Below are positions 8,229 through 16,434 of a DNA stretch of 38,677 nucleotides, one piece after another (position 1 is the stretch's first letter; every line of letters starts with the position of its first letter). The notes below the pieces were generated by a model that saw nothing but the letters and a program-made list of their open reading frames with translations, had not been told where the DNA came from and made no database searches. A program made the position numbers and the translations under genes. The stretch is from Promicromonospora panici (lineage in GTDB: Bacteria; Actinomycetota; Actinomycetes; Actinomycetales; Cellulomonadaceae), in contig NZ_UWYY01000033.1 of assembly GCF_900608595.1 (NCBI RefSeq), forward strand, positions 1-38,677, written 5' to 3'.

Positions 8229-9053
8229 ATGATGGGAGGCAACCACGCCGCGACGGGAGCCGCGGCCTGGGTAGCGGTCACCGCGTCGACGCCGATCGCC
8301 TTCGGCTGGTACGAGGGGGTGACGGACACCGGCGTCATCGCGGGAGCCCTCGTCTGCGCGGGAGCAGCGCTGCTGCCCGACGCCGACCATCACTCCGGCA
8401 CCATCGCGAACTCGCTCAAGCCGGTCTCGAACGTCGTGGTCAAGGGCATCGAGACCGTCTCGGGCGGGCACCGCAAGGGCACGCACTCGATCCTCGGCAT
8501 CGCCGTGTTCACGGCCATCGCCTGGGCCCTCAGCCTCCTGAGCATCGACACGGGCAACGAGGAGATCGGGTCGATCCTGATCGGGCCCGGCATCATGTGC
8601 GTCCTGCTCGTCGCCTTCGCCCTCAAGGCGCTCAAGATCACGCGCGACACGAAGATCCTGCCGTGGACCACGTCGGTGACCCTGGCGGTCCTCATCGCGA
8701 TCTTCGCGCCCGAGGAGTGGTTCTGGATGCCGTTCAGCGTGGCGCTCGGCTGCACCGTGCACATCCTGGGCGACATGATCACCACCAACGGCGTGCCGCT
8801 GCTGTGGCCGCTGAAGTTCCGCTCCCCGCGCTGGATGCGCGACGGCCGCGGCCTCGAGCTCGACTGGATGTGGCGTTCCGGCGGCAACCTCTCGATCCCG
8901 ATCCTCGGCGACGCCGGATCGGTCCGGGAGTGGATCTTCCTCATCCCCGTCTCGCTGTACGCGGTGGTCGGCATCGTGTGGGCGCTGCTGAACGAGATGG
9001 GCTACGACACGATGGCGGCGTGGAACAGCCTGATCACCCTCTTCCCCGCCTGA
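8229..9053 (+). CDS. YdjM-type membrane-bound metal-dependent hydrolase (DUF457-like)
   Basis: A 274-residue polytopic membrane protein. The N-terminal motifs are NHAATGAA, LLPDADHHSG and HRKGTHSI, the His/Asp cluster that marks the YdjM (LexA-regulated inner-membrane hydrolase) family. Hydrophobic helices follow, with VHILGDMIT supplying a further His-Asp pair. The reaction is uncharacterised; the family is called a hydrolase by fold. The ATG at 8229 is followed directly by a second ATG, so the start could be 3 bp later. The 224 bp upstream (8005-8228) hold only short GC palindromes; I see no further gene there. It converges on the second ParA-like gene, with 9 bp between the stops. Confidence 0.85.
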   Translation: MMGGNHAATGAAAWVAVTASTPIAFGWYEGVTDTGVIAGALVCAGAALLPDADHHSGTIANSLKPVSNVVVKGIETVSGGHRKGTHSILGIAVFTAIAWALSLLSIDTGNEEIGSILIGPGIMCVLLVAFALKALKITRDTKILPWTTSVTLAVLIAIFAPEEWFWMPFSVALGCTVHILGDMITTNGVPLLWPLKFRSPRWMRDGRGLELDWMWRSGGNLSIPILGDAGSVREWIFLIPVSLYAVVGIVWALLNEMGYDTMAAWNSLITLFPA

Positions 9054-9062
9054 CGCCTCACG

Positions 9063-10841
9063 TCACAGGCCGCCCGCTACCGCAGCACCTGCCGCGAGCC
9101 AGGCGCGGCGGGTCTCCGGGCGGAGCGCGCCGTAGCGCAGGTGGCCGTCGACCATGGCGGGGTCGAACGGGATGGTGACCACCTCGCGGGCCAGCGACCG
9201 ATAGCCGTCGGCGACCTTCTCCAGCTCGCTCGGGGACTCCTTCTGGTCGGCCTGGCTCACCACGACCACCGCCTGCTGCGCGAGGTACGCCGACCGCCCG
9301 TCCCGGGTCGCGAGCGCCTCCAGCAGCAGCGCCCCGGCCTCAGCGTGGTCGTCGCGCGTGGTCGTGGCGACGACGAGCTGGTCGGTCAGGTCGATCATCC
9401 GCTGCCACATGGGATCGGACTCGTCGTTCCCGGAGTCGATGAGGATCATCCGGTAGTACTTCGACAGCACGGAGTGGATGGCGTCCACGTCCTGCGGCTC
9501 GATGCGCTGCTCGTTCGCCATCGCTATCGGCTTGGACCGCAGCACGTCGAACCGGTCGCGCGTCTGGTGGTGCACGTACCGCGCCAGGTCGGCGGCCTGC
9601 GCCGACGGGCCCAGGAGCCGGTCGGTCTGCGGCAGCAGGTCCAGCAGGGTCGACTCGTGCGGGCCCTGCTCGGTACGCCAGCCCAGCGTGCCGCGCGTCT
9701 GGTTGTTGTCCCACGTCACCACGCCCGCGCCGCCGAACTGCGCGAAGACCGCGGCCAGCAACACCGTCGACGGCGTCTTGCCCGCCCCGCCCTTGCCGTT
9801 CACCATCGAGATCGTGCGCGGCCCGGGCCAGTGCTGGCTGACGGCGCGCTCGTCGGCCCGCTCGGCGCGCTCCGACTCGCTCGGGCCCACCCGCATGCCC
9901 ATGCGGGTCAGCATCCCGCGGAAGCCCTGCGTGGCCGGGTCCTCGTCCTGCTGGTGCGTGAGGAACGACTGGCGCGCCTCGCGCCGCGAGCGCGGGGCGT
10001 CCGTCTCGGTCACCGGCACAGGGTCCGACGGCGGCGCCGACAGGCCCGCTCCCGAACCGGGGTTTCCGGCAGGCGGCACGGCGTCGACGGGCGCTGCGGT
10101 CACGGGTGCCGAGTTCACCGGAGCCGAGTTCACCGGTGCGGGGCTCGCGGGCGCCGGGTTCCGGGGCACCGCGTTCATCGGGCCCGACACAGGGCGCGCC
10201 GCGTTGCCCGCCATGTCGCCGGGGACTGTGCCGGGCGGGTTGGCGGGGGTGCTGTCCGCCGCGTTCTCGCGCACCCAGTCGGCGACGCCGGGGTCCCCGT
10301 CCGTCTCGGGGCCCGCGCCGGTCGGCGCCTGCGGTGCCACCGGGACCCGGCGCACCGTGTCCTCCGGGTCGATCTCGACCGCGGAGCCGGGTGTGGCGGA
10401 GTCCAGCGGGTCCGGCTCGTTCCGCGGGGGCAGGTCCACGACCGGCGTGTCCTCGAACGCGGGGCCCGGCGTCGTCGTCGGGCCCGCCTGGTCCGCCGGG
10501 CTGGGCATCGGCTCTGCCGCCGCGGCCGGCGTCGACACGGCCGGCGGGGCCTGCGGCGTCGGGGACGACGGCGGGGCGAGCTCGTCCTCCTCCGGGACCA
10601 CGGTCCCGTCCGGGTGCACGATCAGGTTCCAGAGCCCTTCGGGACCGGTCGCGGAGGCCCGCACGGGCCGGCCGACCCGCGCCGCGTTCTCCGTCACGCG
10701 GCGCAGGACCTCCACCCGCGCCTCTTCCAGGCTGGCCGCGCTGATGGGGTGGAACGTCCCGTCGATCGTCACCTCACCGGAGCCGTCTTCCCGGACGATC
10801 GCGTCGATCCGGGGCCAGCGGGGCACGGTGTCAGAGCTCAT
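9063..10841 (-). CDS. ParA/MinD-type ATPase with N-terminal accessory domain (paralogue 2)
   Basis: A 592-residue paralogue of the protein at 4821-6335. The accessory domain spans residues 9-82 (WPRIDAIVREDGSGEVTIDG ... VHPDGTV). A much longer disordered linker (about 85-290) is rich in Pro, Ala and Glu and contains a short repeat of APVNS/APVTA/APVDA units. The lead-in PATQGFRG (Thr304) and the ATPase domain follow: GKGGAGKTP with Lys350 and Lys355, DNNQTRGTLGWRTEQGPHES, and LIDSGNDES. From the lead-in to the C-terminus the two paralogues are very similar, while the linkers differ entirely. GGAGG lies 6 nt before the ATG at 10841. The gene is divergent from the TQ-repeat membrane protein (167 bp gap), which suggests shared regulation. 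Confidence 0.88.
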   Translation of the reverse strand: MSSDTVPRWPRIDAIVREDGSGEVTIDGTFHPISAASLEEARVEVLRRVTENAARVGRPVRASATGPEGLWNLIVHPDGTVVPEEDELAPPSSPTPQAPPAVSTPAAAAEPMPSPADQAGPTTTPGPAFEDTPVVDLPPRNEPDPLDSATPGSAVEIDPEDTVRRVPVAPQAPTGAGPETDGDPGVADWVRENAADSTPANPPGTVPGDMAGNAARPVSGPMNAVPRNPAPASPAPVNSAPVNSAPVTAAPVDAVPPAGNPGSGAGLSAPPSDPVPVTETDAPRSRREARQSFLTHQQDEDPATQGFRGMLTRMGMRVGPSESERAERADERAVSQHWPGPRTISMVNGKGGAGKTPSTVLLAAVFAQFGGAGVVTWDNNQTRGTLGWRTEQGPHESTLLDLLPQTDRLLGPSAQAADLARYVHHQTRDRFDVLRSKPIAMANEQRIEPQDVDAIHSVLSKYYRMILIDSGNDESDPMWQRMIDLTDQLVVATTTRDDHAEAGALLLEALATRDGRSAYLAQQAVVVVSQADQKESPSELEKVADGYRSLAREVVTIPFDPAMVDGHLRYGALRPETRRAWLAAGAAVAGGL

Positions 10842-11008
10842 GCGTTTCCTCCGAAGTTCCTGGGCAGGCGGCATTGCGTGGTTCGCCCCCGATGCAAGGG
10901 TCGGACATGTTCGCCCGCCTGGCCACCCCAACGGGGCATTCACCCCACCTGGTAGGTTCTCGCGCAAACAGGTGTCGAAACCGGGACCACAACCGAGGAG
11001 CTTTCCGC

Positions 11009-12223
11009 GTGTCCGACGAGCCCACCCGCCGAATTCCTCCGGCGGACGACCCCACCCAGATCCAGCGGCCGCCCACTCGCCCGGGTCAGCCGGGCGCGGC
11101 GCCCGGTGCCCCGTCATCGTATGCCGCGACTCAGCGGATGGACGCGGTCCAGTCGGGAGGCGGTCAGCCGGGAGTCGGGGTCCCGCCCCAGGGCGGGACG
11201 GGCTACGACCAGACGCAGGTCATGCGGCCCGGCGCCAGCGGTGCCGGAGCGAACGGCGCGGGATACGGGGACCAGACGCAGGCCATGCCCCCGACTGAGG
11301 GCGGCGCCTACGGCGACCAGACCCAGGTGCTGCCCCCTTCGGGGATGGGGCAGCAGGGAGCCGACCCGGGCCGCGACTACCGGGCAGCGACTCCGCCGCC
11401 CGCGCGGCCGTACCGCCCGTACGAGACGGTGCAGCCCACGCAGGCCCAGGCGCCCGGGGCCTTCCCTGTCGATCCGGGCTACGGGCAGGGCCAGGCGGGC
11501 TACCCGCAGGGCCAGGCCGGCTACGGCCAGCCCGCCCAGGGGTACGGCCAGCAACCGGGATACGGTCAGCCGGGCCAGCCCGGCCAGCCGGCCGGCGGCC
11601 CGCCCTTCCCGCCCAGCCAGGGGTATCCCCCGCAGGCGTCCCAGCCGACGCCGCCGGCGCGCCGCGACCGGGACGACGACCCCGGCCAGGGCGGCTCGAT
11701 GGCGGGCGCCGTGCTCGCATGGATCCCGCGGGTCCTGCTCGCGCTGAGCGTCTACCAGCTCGTCCGGCTGGTCCCCGGCTTCGACGTGATGCCGGACGTC
11801 TCGCAGTTCCCGCTGTTCCGCGGGATCGGCGACGGCGTCCTCGGGATGCTCAACCTGAACCCCGAGTGGTCCGACCAGGCCGCCAACCTGACGATCCCCG
11901 TGCTGGGCATCGCGCTGGCCGGCCTGTTCAACACGATCCGCGCGCTGAACACGTCGCTGGCGATCTGGCCCTACGGGCTGGCGATCGTCGCGTGGATAGT
12001 GGTGTTCGCCGTCGGCGGCATCGTCGGCTACGCGCAGGACGCCACCGAGAACGTGAAGCAGGACGTCCAGGACCAGGTGGACCAGGGCATCGAGGACGCC
12101 AAGGAGGACGCCAAGAACTCCGTCGAGGAGGAGATTCAGCAGGGCGTCGACGACGCCGAGCAGAACGCGACCGACAGCGTCACCGAACAGCTCGAGGAAG
12201 CCTTGCCCGGCGGCAACGGCTGA
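11009..12223 (+). CDS. Gln/Pro-rich membrane protein with TQ repeats and charged helical tail
   Basis: A 404-residue protein. Residues 1-230 are disordered and rich in Pro, Gly, Gln and Tyr, with repeated Thr-Gln motifs (T16, T41, T69, T90, T105, T144); three form a DQTQ repeat (YDQTQVMRP, GDQTQAMPP, GDQTQVLPP). Tyr-Gly-Gln repeats fill 155-190. Residues 235-345 contain about three hydrophobic helices beginning IPRVLLALSVYQLVRLVPGF. Residues 345-400 are a highly charged amphipathic helix of Glu/Asp/Lys/Gln, likely coiled coil. The membrane part is clearly homologous to the C-terminus of the downstream kinase, so this is that kinase without its catalytic domain. GAGGAG lies 8 nt before the GTG at 11009. 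I do not recognise a named family. A role as kinase substrate or scaffold is inferred. Confidence 0.85.
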   Translation: MSDEPTRRIPPADDPTQIQRPPTRPGQPGAAPGAPSSYAATQRMDAVQSGGGQPGVGVPPQGGTGYDQTQVMRPGASGAGANGAGYGDQTQAMPPTEGGAYGDQTQVLPPSGMGQQGADPGRDYRAATPPPARPYRPYETVQPTQAQAPGAFPVDPGYGQGQAGYPQGQAGYGQPAQGYGQQPGYGQPGQPGQPAGGPPFPPSQGYPPQASQPTPPARRDRDDDPGQGGSMAGAVLAWIPRVLLALSVYQLVRLVPGFDVMPDVSQFPLFRGIGDGVLGMLNLNPEWSDQAANLTIPVLGIALAGLFNTIRALNTSLAIWPYGLAIVAWIVVFAVGGIVGYAQDATENVKQDVQDQVDQGIEDAKEDAKNSVEEEIQQGVDDAEQNATDSVTEQLEEALPGGNG

Positions 12224-12321
12224 TCGTCACCGGTCGGAGGTTTCACTCGGCGGCGCGGCGGGACGCTGATAGATTTTCTAGGTCCAACCGGTAGTTCCGG
12301 TGCGCTGCTGAGGAGCCCTGC

Positions 12322-14517
12322 TTGTCCGACGAGACCACCCGCATGACGGCCGCACGCCCCGCCGGCCAGCCGGCTCGGGGTGGCGACCAGACCGCCGCTG
12401 TGCCGCCGCCACCGGCACCCACCGGGGTGGTACCGCCGCCGACCGCGGCGACACAGATCGTCCAGCCCTCGGGGGCGGGACAGGCGGGCGGGTCCGGATT
12501 CGCGGCGTCGGCTCCGGTGGCGCCCGCTCCGGCGGGGCCGCCGTCCGCACCGCAGTCCTCGGCGCCGTCGCGGATCCCCGCCACGGGCGAGATCCTCGGC
12601 CCGTACCAGCTGGGCGCCTCGCTCGGCCACGGCGGGTTCGCGCACGTGTACCGCGCCGTCGGGCAGGGCGGCGAGGTGGCGCTCAAGGTGCTGACCAACT
12701 CCGAGCGCGGCTCGCTCGACCGGTTCGTCGGTGAGGCGGCGCTGCTGGAGCGGCTTGCCGGACGCGGGTTCCCGCACCTGGTCACGGCCGACCTGCACTC
12801 GCCCACGCCGTGGTTCGCCATGGAACTCGTGCCGGGGCCCACCCTGGCCCAGCTGGTGGCCGCGAACGGGCCGATGCCGCCGCACGACGTGCTGCGCGTG
12901 GCGAACGACGTGCTCGACGCGCTCGCGGTGCTCCAGGAGGAGCACTTCCTGCACCGGGACGTGAAGCCGGCGAACATCATCGCGGCGCCGAACCGGTACG
13001 TGCTCATCGACCTCGGCATCGCCAAGGGGCACGGCACGACCACCTCGACGCATGCCGCAGGCACCATCTCGTACATGGCGCCCGAGCTGTTCGTGCGCAA
13101 GCCGCACGCCCGCTCCGACGTGTACAGCCTGGGCCTCCTGCTGATCTTCCTCGCCACCGGCGAGCTGCCCAACGACCTCAACTTCGCGGGCCGCGACCTG
13201 ACGCCGGCCGACGTCGGACCGGTCGACCAGCGGCTGCTGCCGCTGGTCCTGGCCATGACCAGGCACCGGCCCGAGGACCGCCCGCCGCTGCACAACCTGT
13301 CGCGCACCGTGGCGCAGCTCGCCTCCCACAACGCCGGCCTCGACCCGACGCTGCTCGCCGCCGCCGACGCCACCAACGTCGAGCGCGGCCTCGTCACCGA
13401 GGTGCTGACCAGCAGCGGCGCCCCCACCGTCGCGCCCACGAGCCCGCTCGTGACCAACCCGGTGCGGCAGGGCGAGCCGGTCACCAACCTGGTCTACGAC
13501 CAGCAGCTCATGGGCCGCCTGCACCAGGTGCACGGCGACGGGTTCGACGGCGCCGCGGAGGAGGTCATCTCCGTGTACCTGTCCGCCGTCGGGCCGCAGC
13601 GGGCGGGCGGGCGCGCACCCGCCGAGATCAAGGACTACCTGTGGGCCGCGATGCGCTGGGTGCCGGCCTTCACGCCCGAGGGCTACGCGGACAACTACGA
13701 CGGCTGGGTCGCCTACCGGCAGCGCCACGGCCTGCCGCTCCCTGGCGTCCCGTCGACGCCTTCCGCGCCCCGCCGCCAGACCAGCAGCCCGACCCAGCGC
13801 ATGGCGCCGGTGACGAACCAGCAGGCCACGCAGGTGGCGCCCGCGTTCCGGCCGGGTCCTCCGCCCGGAGCGCGGCAGGACCCGGCTCCCGCACCTGTGC
13901 AGCGGCCCACAGGCCAGACCGGCACGCAGCCCAACGTCCCGGTCCAGCCGCCGGTCGAGCCGCCGTCGCGCCGCGCGGACCGGGACGACGACGACAAGCG
14001 CCGGGAGTCCGGTGGCGGCCTCGGGGTGATCGCGACGCTCATCGGCTGGATCCCGCGCATCCTGCTCGCCATCGCCGTCTACCAGCTGGTGCGGCTGATC
14101 CCCGGCTTCGACGGGATGCCCAGCGCGGCCGGGCTGCCGCTGTTCGTCGCGCTCGGCGACATCGCGGTGTACACGCTCAACCTCGACCCGGTGTGGGCGC
14201 CGCGCATGGCGGAGCTGTCGATCCCGCTGCTCGGCATCATCACCTCCGCCGTCGTGAACCTGTTCCGGGCGGTGCGGATGCGCCGCGGTGGACGCACCTG
14301 GCCGTTCTGGCTGGTCGTGGTGGTGTGGGTGATCGTGATCGCCGTGCAGGGTGTGGTCGGCTACGCGCAGCAGGTCACGCAGGACGCGCGCGACTCCTTC
14401 GAGCAGCAGCGCGAGCAGCTCCAGGACGACCTCGAGCAGGGCGTCCAGGACACCACCGAGGACGTCCGGGACTCGCTCTGGGAGTCGTTCGAGGACGCGC
14501 TGCCCTGGAACAGCTGA
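12322..14517 (+). CDS. membrane-anchored Ser/Thr protein kinase (kinase 1)
   Basis: 731 residues. A Pro/Ala-rich N-terminus (1-90) with ATQIV is followed by a Hanks-type kinase domain (about 93-335): glycine loop LGHGGFAHV, Lys122, HRDVKPANI (Asp213, Asn218), and SYMAPELF. The metal-binding motif is DLG (230-232) instead of DFG. Residues about 388-467 form a second domain shared only with the kinase at 23339-25561. A Pro/Gln linker with ATQV follows, then RDDDD and about three membrane helices (570-675) matching the preceding gene product, and a charged coiled tail. There are no PASTA repeats, so it is not PknB. The TTG at 12322 is chosen because AGGAG lies 6 nt upstream and the product begins SDETTR, parallel to SDEPTR of its neighbour. 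The catalytic side should be cytoplasmic. Confidence 0.9.
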   Translation: MSDETTRMTAARPAGQPARGGDQTAAVPPPPAPTGVVPPPTAATQIVQPSGAGQAGGSGFAASAPVAPAPAGPPSAPQSSAPSRIPATGEILGPYQLGASLGHGGFAHVYRAVGQGGEVALKVLTNSERGSLDRFVGEAALLERLAGRGFPHLVTADLHSPTPWFAMELVPGPTLAQLVAANGPMPPHDVLRVANDVLDALAVLQEEHFLHRDVKPANIIAAPNRYVLIDLGIAKGHGTTTSTHAAGTISYMAPELFVRKPHARSDVYSLGLLLIFLATGELPNDLNFAGRDLTPADVGPVDQRLLPLVLAMTRHRPEDRPPLHNLSRTVAQLASHNAGLDPTLLAAADATNVERGLVTEVLTSSGAPTVAPTSPLVTNPVRQGEPVTNLVYDQQLMGRLHQVHGDGFDGAAEEVISVYLSAVGPQRAGGRAPAEIKDYLWAAMRWVPAFTPEGYADNYDGWVAYRQRHGLPLPGVPSTPSAPRRQTSSPTQRMAPVTNQQATQVAPAFRPGPPPGARQDPAPAPVQRPTGQTGTQPNVPVQPPVEPPSRRADRDDDDKRRESGGGLGVIATLIGWIPRILLAIAVYQLVRLIPGFDGMPSAAGLPLFVALGDIAVYTLNLDPVWAPRMAELSIPLLGIITSAVVNLFRAVRMRRGGRTWPFWLVVVVWVIVIAVQGVVGYAQQVTQDARDSFEQQREQLQDDLEQGVQDTTEDVRDSLWESFEDALPWNS

Positions 14518-14578
14518 GGCGCCGCCGGCGGAGGTAGCTCTCGGCCTCGCGAAAAACACGTGCGAACCGCGACGGCGG

Positions 14579-14598
14579 CGTGCGAGGCTTCTCGCACG
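14579..14598. other. perfect hairpin between kinase 1 and the RIO leader
   Basis: CGTGCGAG (14579-14586) and CTCGCACG (14591-14598) form an 8-bp perfect stem with a GCTT loop. A 6-bp hairpin (GGGAGC/GCTCCC, 14647-14662) follows. There is no U tract, so it may be a rho-assisted end of the kinase transcript or structure in the leader of the next gene. Confidence 0.45.
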
Positions 14599-14704
14599 GT
14601 CACCGAGTCAGCCCTCAAGGCGGCGCTCGTTGGCCGGCCAGCACGGGGAGCAACGGCTCCCGCACGGTGCGCTCGGAGAGAGTGCGGACAGTGAGGAGGC
14701 AGTC

Positions 14705-14776
14705 ATGGACGACGTCGTTCGCGCGGCTGCCTTCGCGGCAGCAGACGCCACTGCCACCAGGAGCACCCGGGTCTGA
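14705..14776 (+). CDS. 23-codon leader peptide upstream of the RIO kinase gene
   Basis: The ATG at 14705 is preceded by AGGAGG (14695-14700), the best Shine-Dalgarno in this part of the window, and opens a frame of only 23 codons ending in TGA at 14774-14776. The product is Ala-rich in the middle and ends R-S-T-R-V. Its last codons overlap a segment able to pair with the RNA that masks the downstream Shine-Dalgarno. This placement, 33 nt before the TTG of the RIO kinase gene, is what translational attenuation leaders look like. The peptide is not recognised, and its translation is inferred from the ribosome binding site only. Confidence 0.6.
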   Translation: MDDVVRAAAFAAADATATRSTRV

Positions 14777-14806
14777 TCCGGAAGTGCTCCGGCATCAAGG
14801 AGCACT
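14760..14806 (+). promoter_or_regulatory. alternative hairpins masking the RIO kinase Shine-Dalgarno
   Basis: Segment 2, AGTGCTCC (14783-14790), pairs perfectly over 8 bp with segment 3, GGAGCACT (14799-14806), which contains most of the AAGGAG Shine-Dalgarno (14797-14802) of the gene starting at 14810. Segment 1, GGAGCAC (14760-14766), in the last codons of the leader peptide, can pair with the same segment 2. The two structures exclude each other. A ribosome at the leader stop (14774-14776) would cover much of segment 2 and free the site. Confidence 0.6.
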
Positions 14807-14809
14807 CTC

Positions 14810-15892
14810 TTGTCTCGTTTTCCCGAAGCACCGAAGTCCCTCCTGATCCGCGCCGCGCGCGGTGACCGGTCCGACACCCGGCCGACCGCCGCCGAGCGGC
14901 CGCGCCGCGCCCGAGGCGGCCGCGAGGACCTGGAGGGCCCGCACCCGAGCACGTTCGAGGCGGACCTGTCGGACGCCGACGAGTACGGCTCGCTCGACGA
15001 CCGGCTCGGCGACGCATACGACGCGGCCATCGACTCAACCCAGCCCGGGCCGGGGCAGCGCTGGTCCACCTGGCGGTCCGTCGCCAAGGGCCAGCGCGGG
15101 CCCGAGCCGCTGCCCGAGTGGCTGGTCACGCGCGACGCCGCCTTCGACACCGAGCTCGGCATCCTCAAGACCGGCAAGGAGGCGGACGCATTCCTGCTGG
15201 AGCGCGCCGTCCCGCCCGGCGCGGATCCGGCGTCCGACGACCCGGCGTCGGACGGCGCCGGCGCGGCGGAGCGCTGCCTCCTGGTGGCCAAGCGGTACCG
15301 CAGCCTGGACCACGGGCAGTTCCACCGCGGCACCGAGTACAACGAGGGCCGCCGGACGCGCCGGACGCGCGACCAGCGCGCCATGGAGGACCGCAAGTCC
15401 GCGTGGGGCCGCGCGGTGTCCGCCACGCAGTGGGCCGATGCCGAGTTCATCGCCCTGCGTGACGCCTGGTCGGCAGGCGCCCCGGTGCCCTACCCGGTGC
15501 AGATCGACGGCACCGAGGTGCTGATGGAGTTCATCGGCACCGAGGAGCCCGACGAGTCCGGCGACATGCAGGCCGTCGCCGCGCCGCGGCTCACCCGGGA
15601 ACGCCCGTCGGACGACCTGCTCGAGTCGTACTGGGAGCAGCTCACGCACGGCATGTCCGTGCTGGCCCGGCTCGGGTTCGCGCACGGCGACCTGTCGCCG
15701 TACAACATCCTGGCCGACGGCGAGCGGCTGGTCATCATCGACCTCCCGCAGGTCGTGGACCTCGCGGCCAACCCGTTCGCGAGCGAGGTGCTGCTGCGGG
15801 ACTGCCGCACGGTATCCGCCTGGTTCGCGGCCCGCGGCCTGGACGTCGACCCGGACGCCCTGTTCGCCGACCTGCTGGCGCAGGCCTTCTGA
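14810..15892 (+). CDS. RIO1-type serine protein kinase
   Basis: 360 residues. The first 80 residues are charged and disordered. A RIO-type fold follows: GILKTGKEADAFLLE as the nucleotide-binding entry, LVAKRYR with Lys161, the catalytic loop AHGDLSPYNIL (Asp294, Asn299), and the metal-binding VIIDLPQ (Asp311). The DLSPYN and IDLPQ motifs separate RIO kinases from Hanks kinases. An acidic Asp/Ala insertion (about 138-153) sits between the P-loop region and Lys161. In archaea and eukaryotes RIO1 acts in small-subunit maturation; the bacterial role is unclear. The TTG at 14810 has AAGGAG 7 nt upstream, within a hairpin. It is the third kinase in the window and directly follows kinase 1. Confidence 0.9.
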   Translation: MSRFPEAPKSLLIRAARGDRSDTRPTAAERPRRARGGREDLEGPHPSTFEADLSDADEYGSLDDRLGDAYDAAIDSTQPGPGQRWSTWRSVAKGQRGPEPLPEWLVTRDAAFDTELGILKTGKEADAFLLERAVPPGADPASDDPASDGAGAAERCLLVAKRYRSLDHGQFHRGTEYNEGRRTRRTRDQRAMEDRKSAWGRAVSATQWADAEFIALRDAWSAGAPVPYPVQIDGTEVLMEFIGTEEPDESGDMQAVAAPRLTRERPSDDLLESYWEQLTHGMSVLARLGFAHGDLSPYNILADGERLVIIDLPQVVDLAANPFASEVLLRDCRTVSAWFAARGLDVDPDALFADLLAQAF

Positions 15893-15903
15893 CCCGCGCC
15901 CGG

Positions 15904-16374
15904 TCATCCCGCCGGGGTGACCGGGCCGCAGGTCCAGGAGGAGAACACCAGGTCGGTCTGCACGCGGCCCACCTCACCACGGGCCGTGAAGTCGAGGACC
16001 AGGCGCTGGAGCTCGTCGGTGCCGGCGCAGGCCACGTGGACGAGGAAGTCGTCGGGTCCCGACACGTGGTGCACGGCCCGGGTCTGCGGGAGCTGGCGCA
16101 CCCACTCGACGAACGGCCCCAGCAAGGGCCGGGAATGCGTCGTGAGCCGCACCATCAGCATGGCCTGCAGCCCGCGCCCGACGGCGCCCGGGTCGATCTC
16201 GGCGTGGTACCCGCGGATCACCCCGGCGTTCTGCAGCCGCTGCGTCCGGGCCAGGCAGGTCGACGGCGCGACGCCGATCCGCTGCGCCAGCGTCTTGTTG
16301 GACAGCCGCCCGTCGTTCTGCAGCTCGGTCAAAAGCGCCCGGTCGACCGAATCGAGGATCACGTTCTGGGTCAT
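15904..16374 (-). CDS. Lrp/AsnC family transcriptional regulator
   Basis: 156 residues with the standard layout: an N-terminal winged helix-turn-helix (LDSVDRALLTELQNDGRLSNKTLAQRIGV, recognition helix APSTCLARTQRLQNAGVI), then the RAM effector/oligomerisation domain (GLQAMLMVRL ... VHHVSGPDDFLVHVACAG). It is divergent from the Cys/Met gamma-lyase-family gene with about 60 bp between the starts. This pairing is common for Lrp-type activators of sulfur amino acid catabolism, so it probably senses an amino acid and controls that gene; this is inference. The ATG at 16374 is preferred to an in-frame GTG at 16392 because it gives the typical family N-terminus. Its stop lies 12 bp from that of the RIO kinase gene. 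Confidence 0.93.
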   Translation of the reverse strand: MTQNVILDSVDRALLTELQNDGRLSNKTLAQRIGVAPSTCLARTQRLQNAGVIRGYHAEIDPGAVGRGLQAMLMVRLTTHSRPLLGPFVEWVRQLPQTRAVHHVSGPDDFLVHVACAGTDELQRLVLDFTARGEVGRVQTDLVFSSWTCGPVTPAG

Positions 16375-16434
16375 GCCCCGAATTTCTAGCACGCCCGGCT
16401 ACCACCGGCTGTCGGGAGTGCCGATAGTCCCGGA

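Noticed and set aside
9141..11298. Two plus-strand open frames of more than 600 codons opposite the second ATPase gene
   Set aside because: The minus strand carries the Walker A motif and a good ribosome binding site; the plus-strand products are low-complexity.
12322..14517. Assignment of kinase 1 as PknB/StkP
   Set aside because: There are no PASTA repeats, and the tail is a multi-helix membrane domain; the gene is not in a cell-division cluster.
12136..14559. Minus-strand frame of 807 codons opposite kinase 1
   Set aside because: No recognisable domain; the plus strand encodes all kinase motifs in order.
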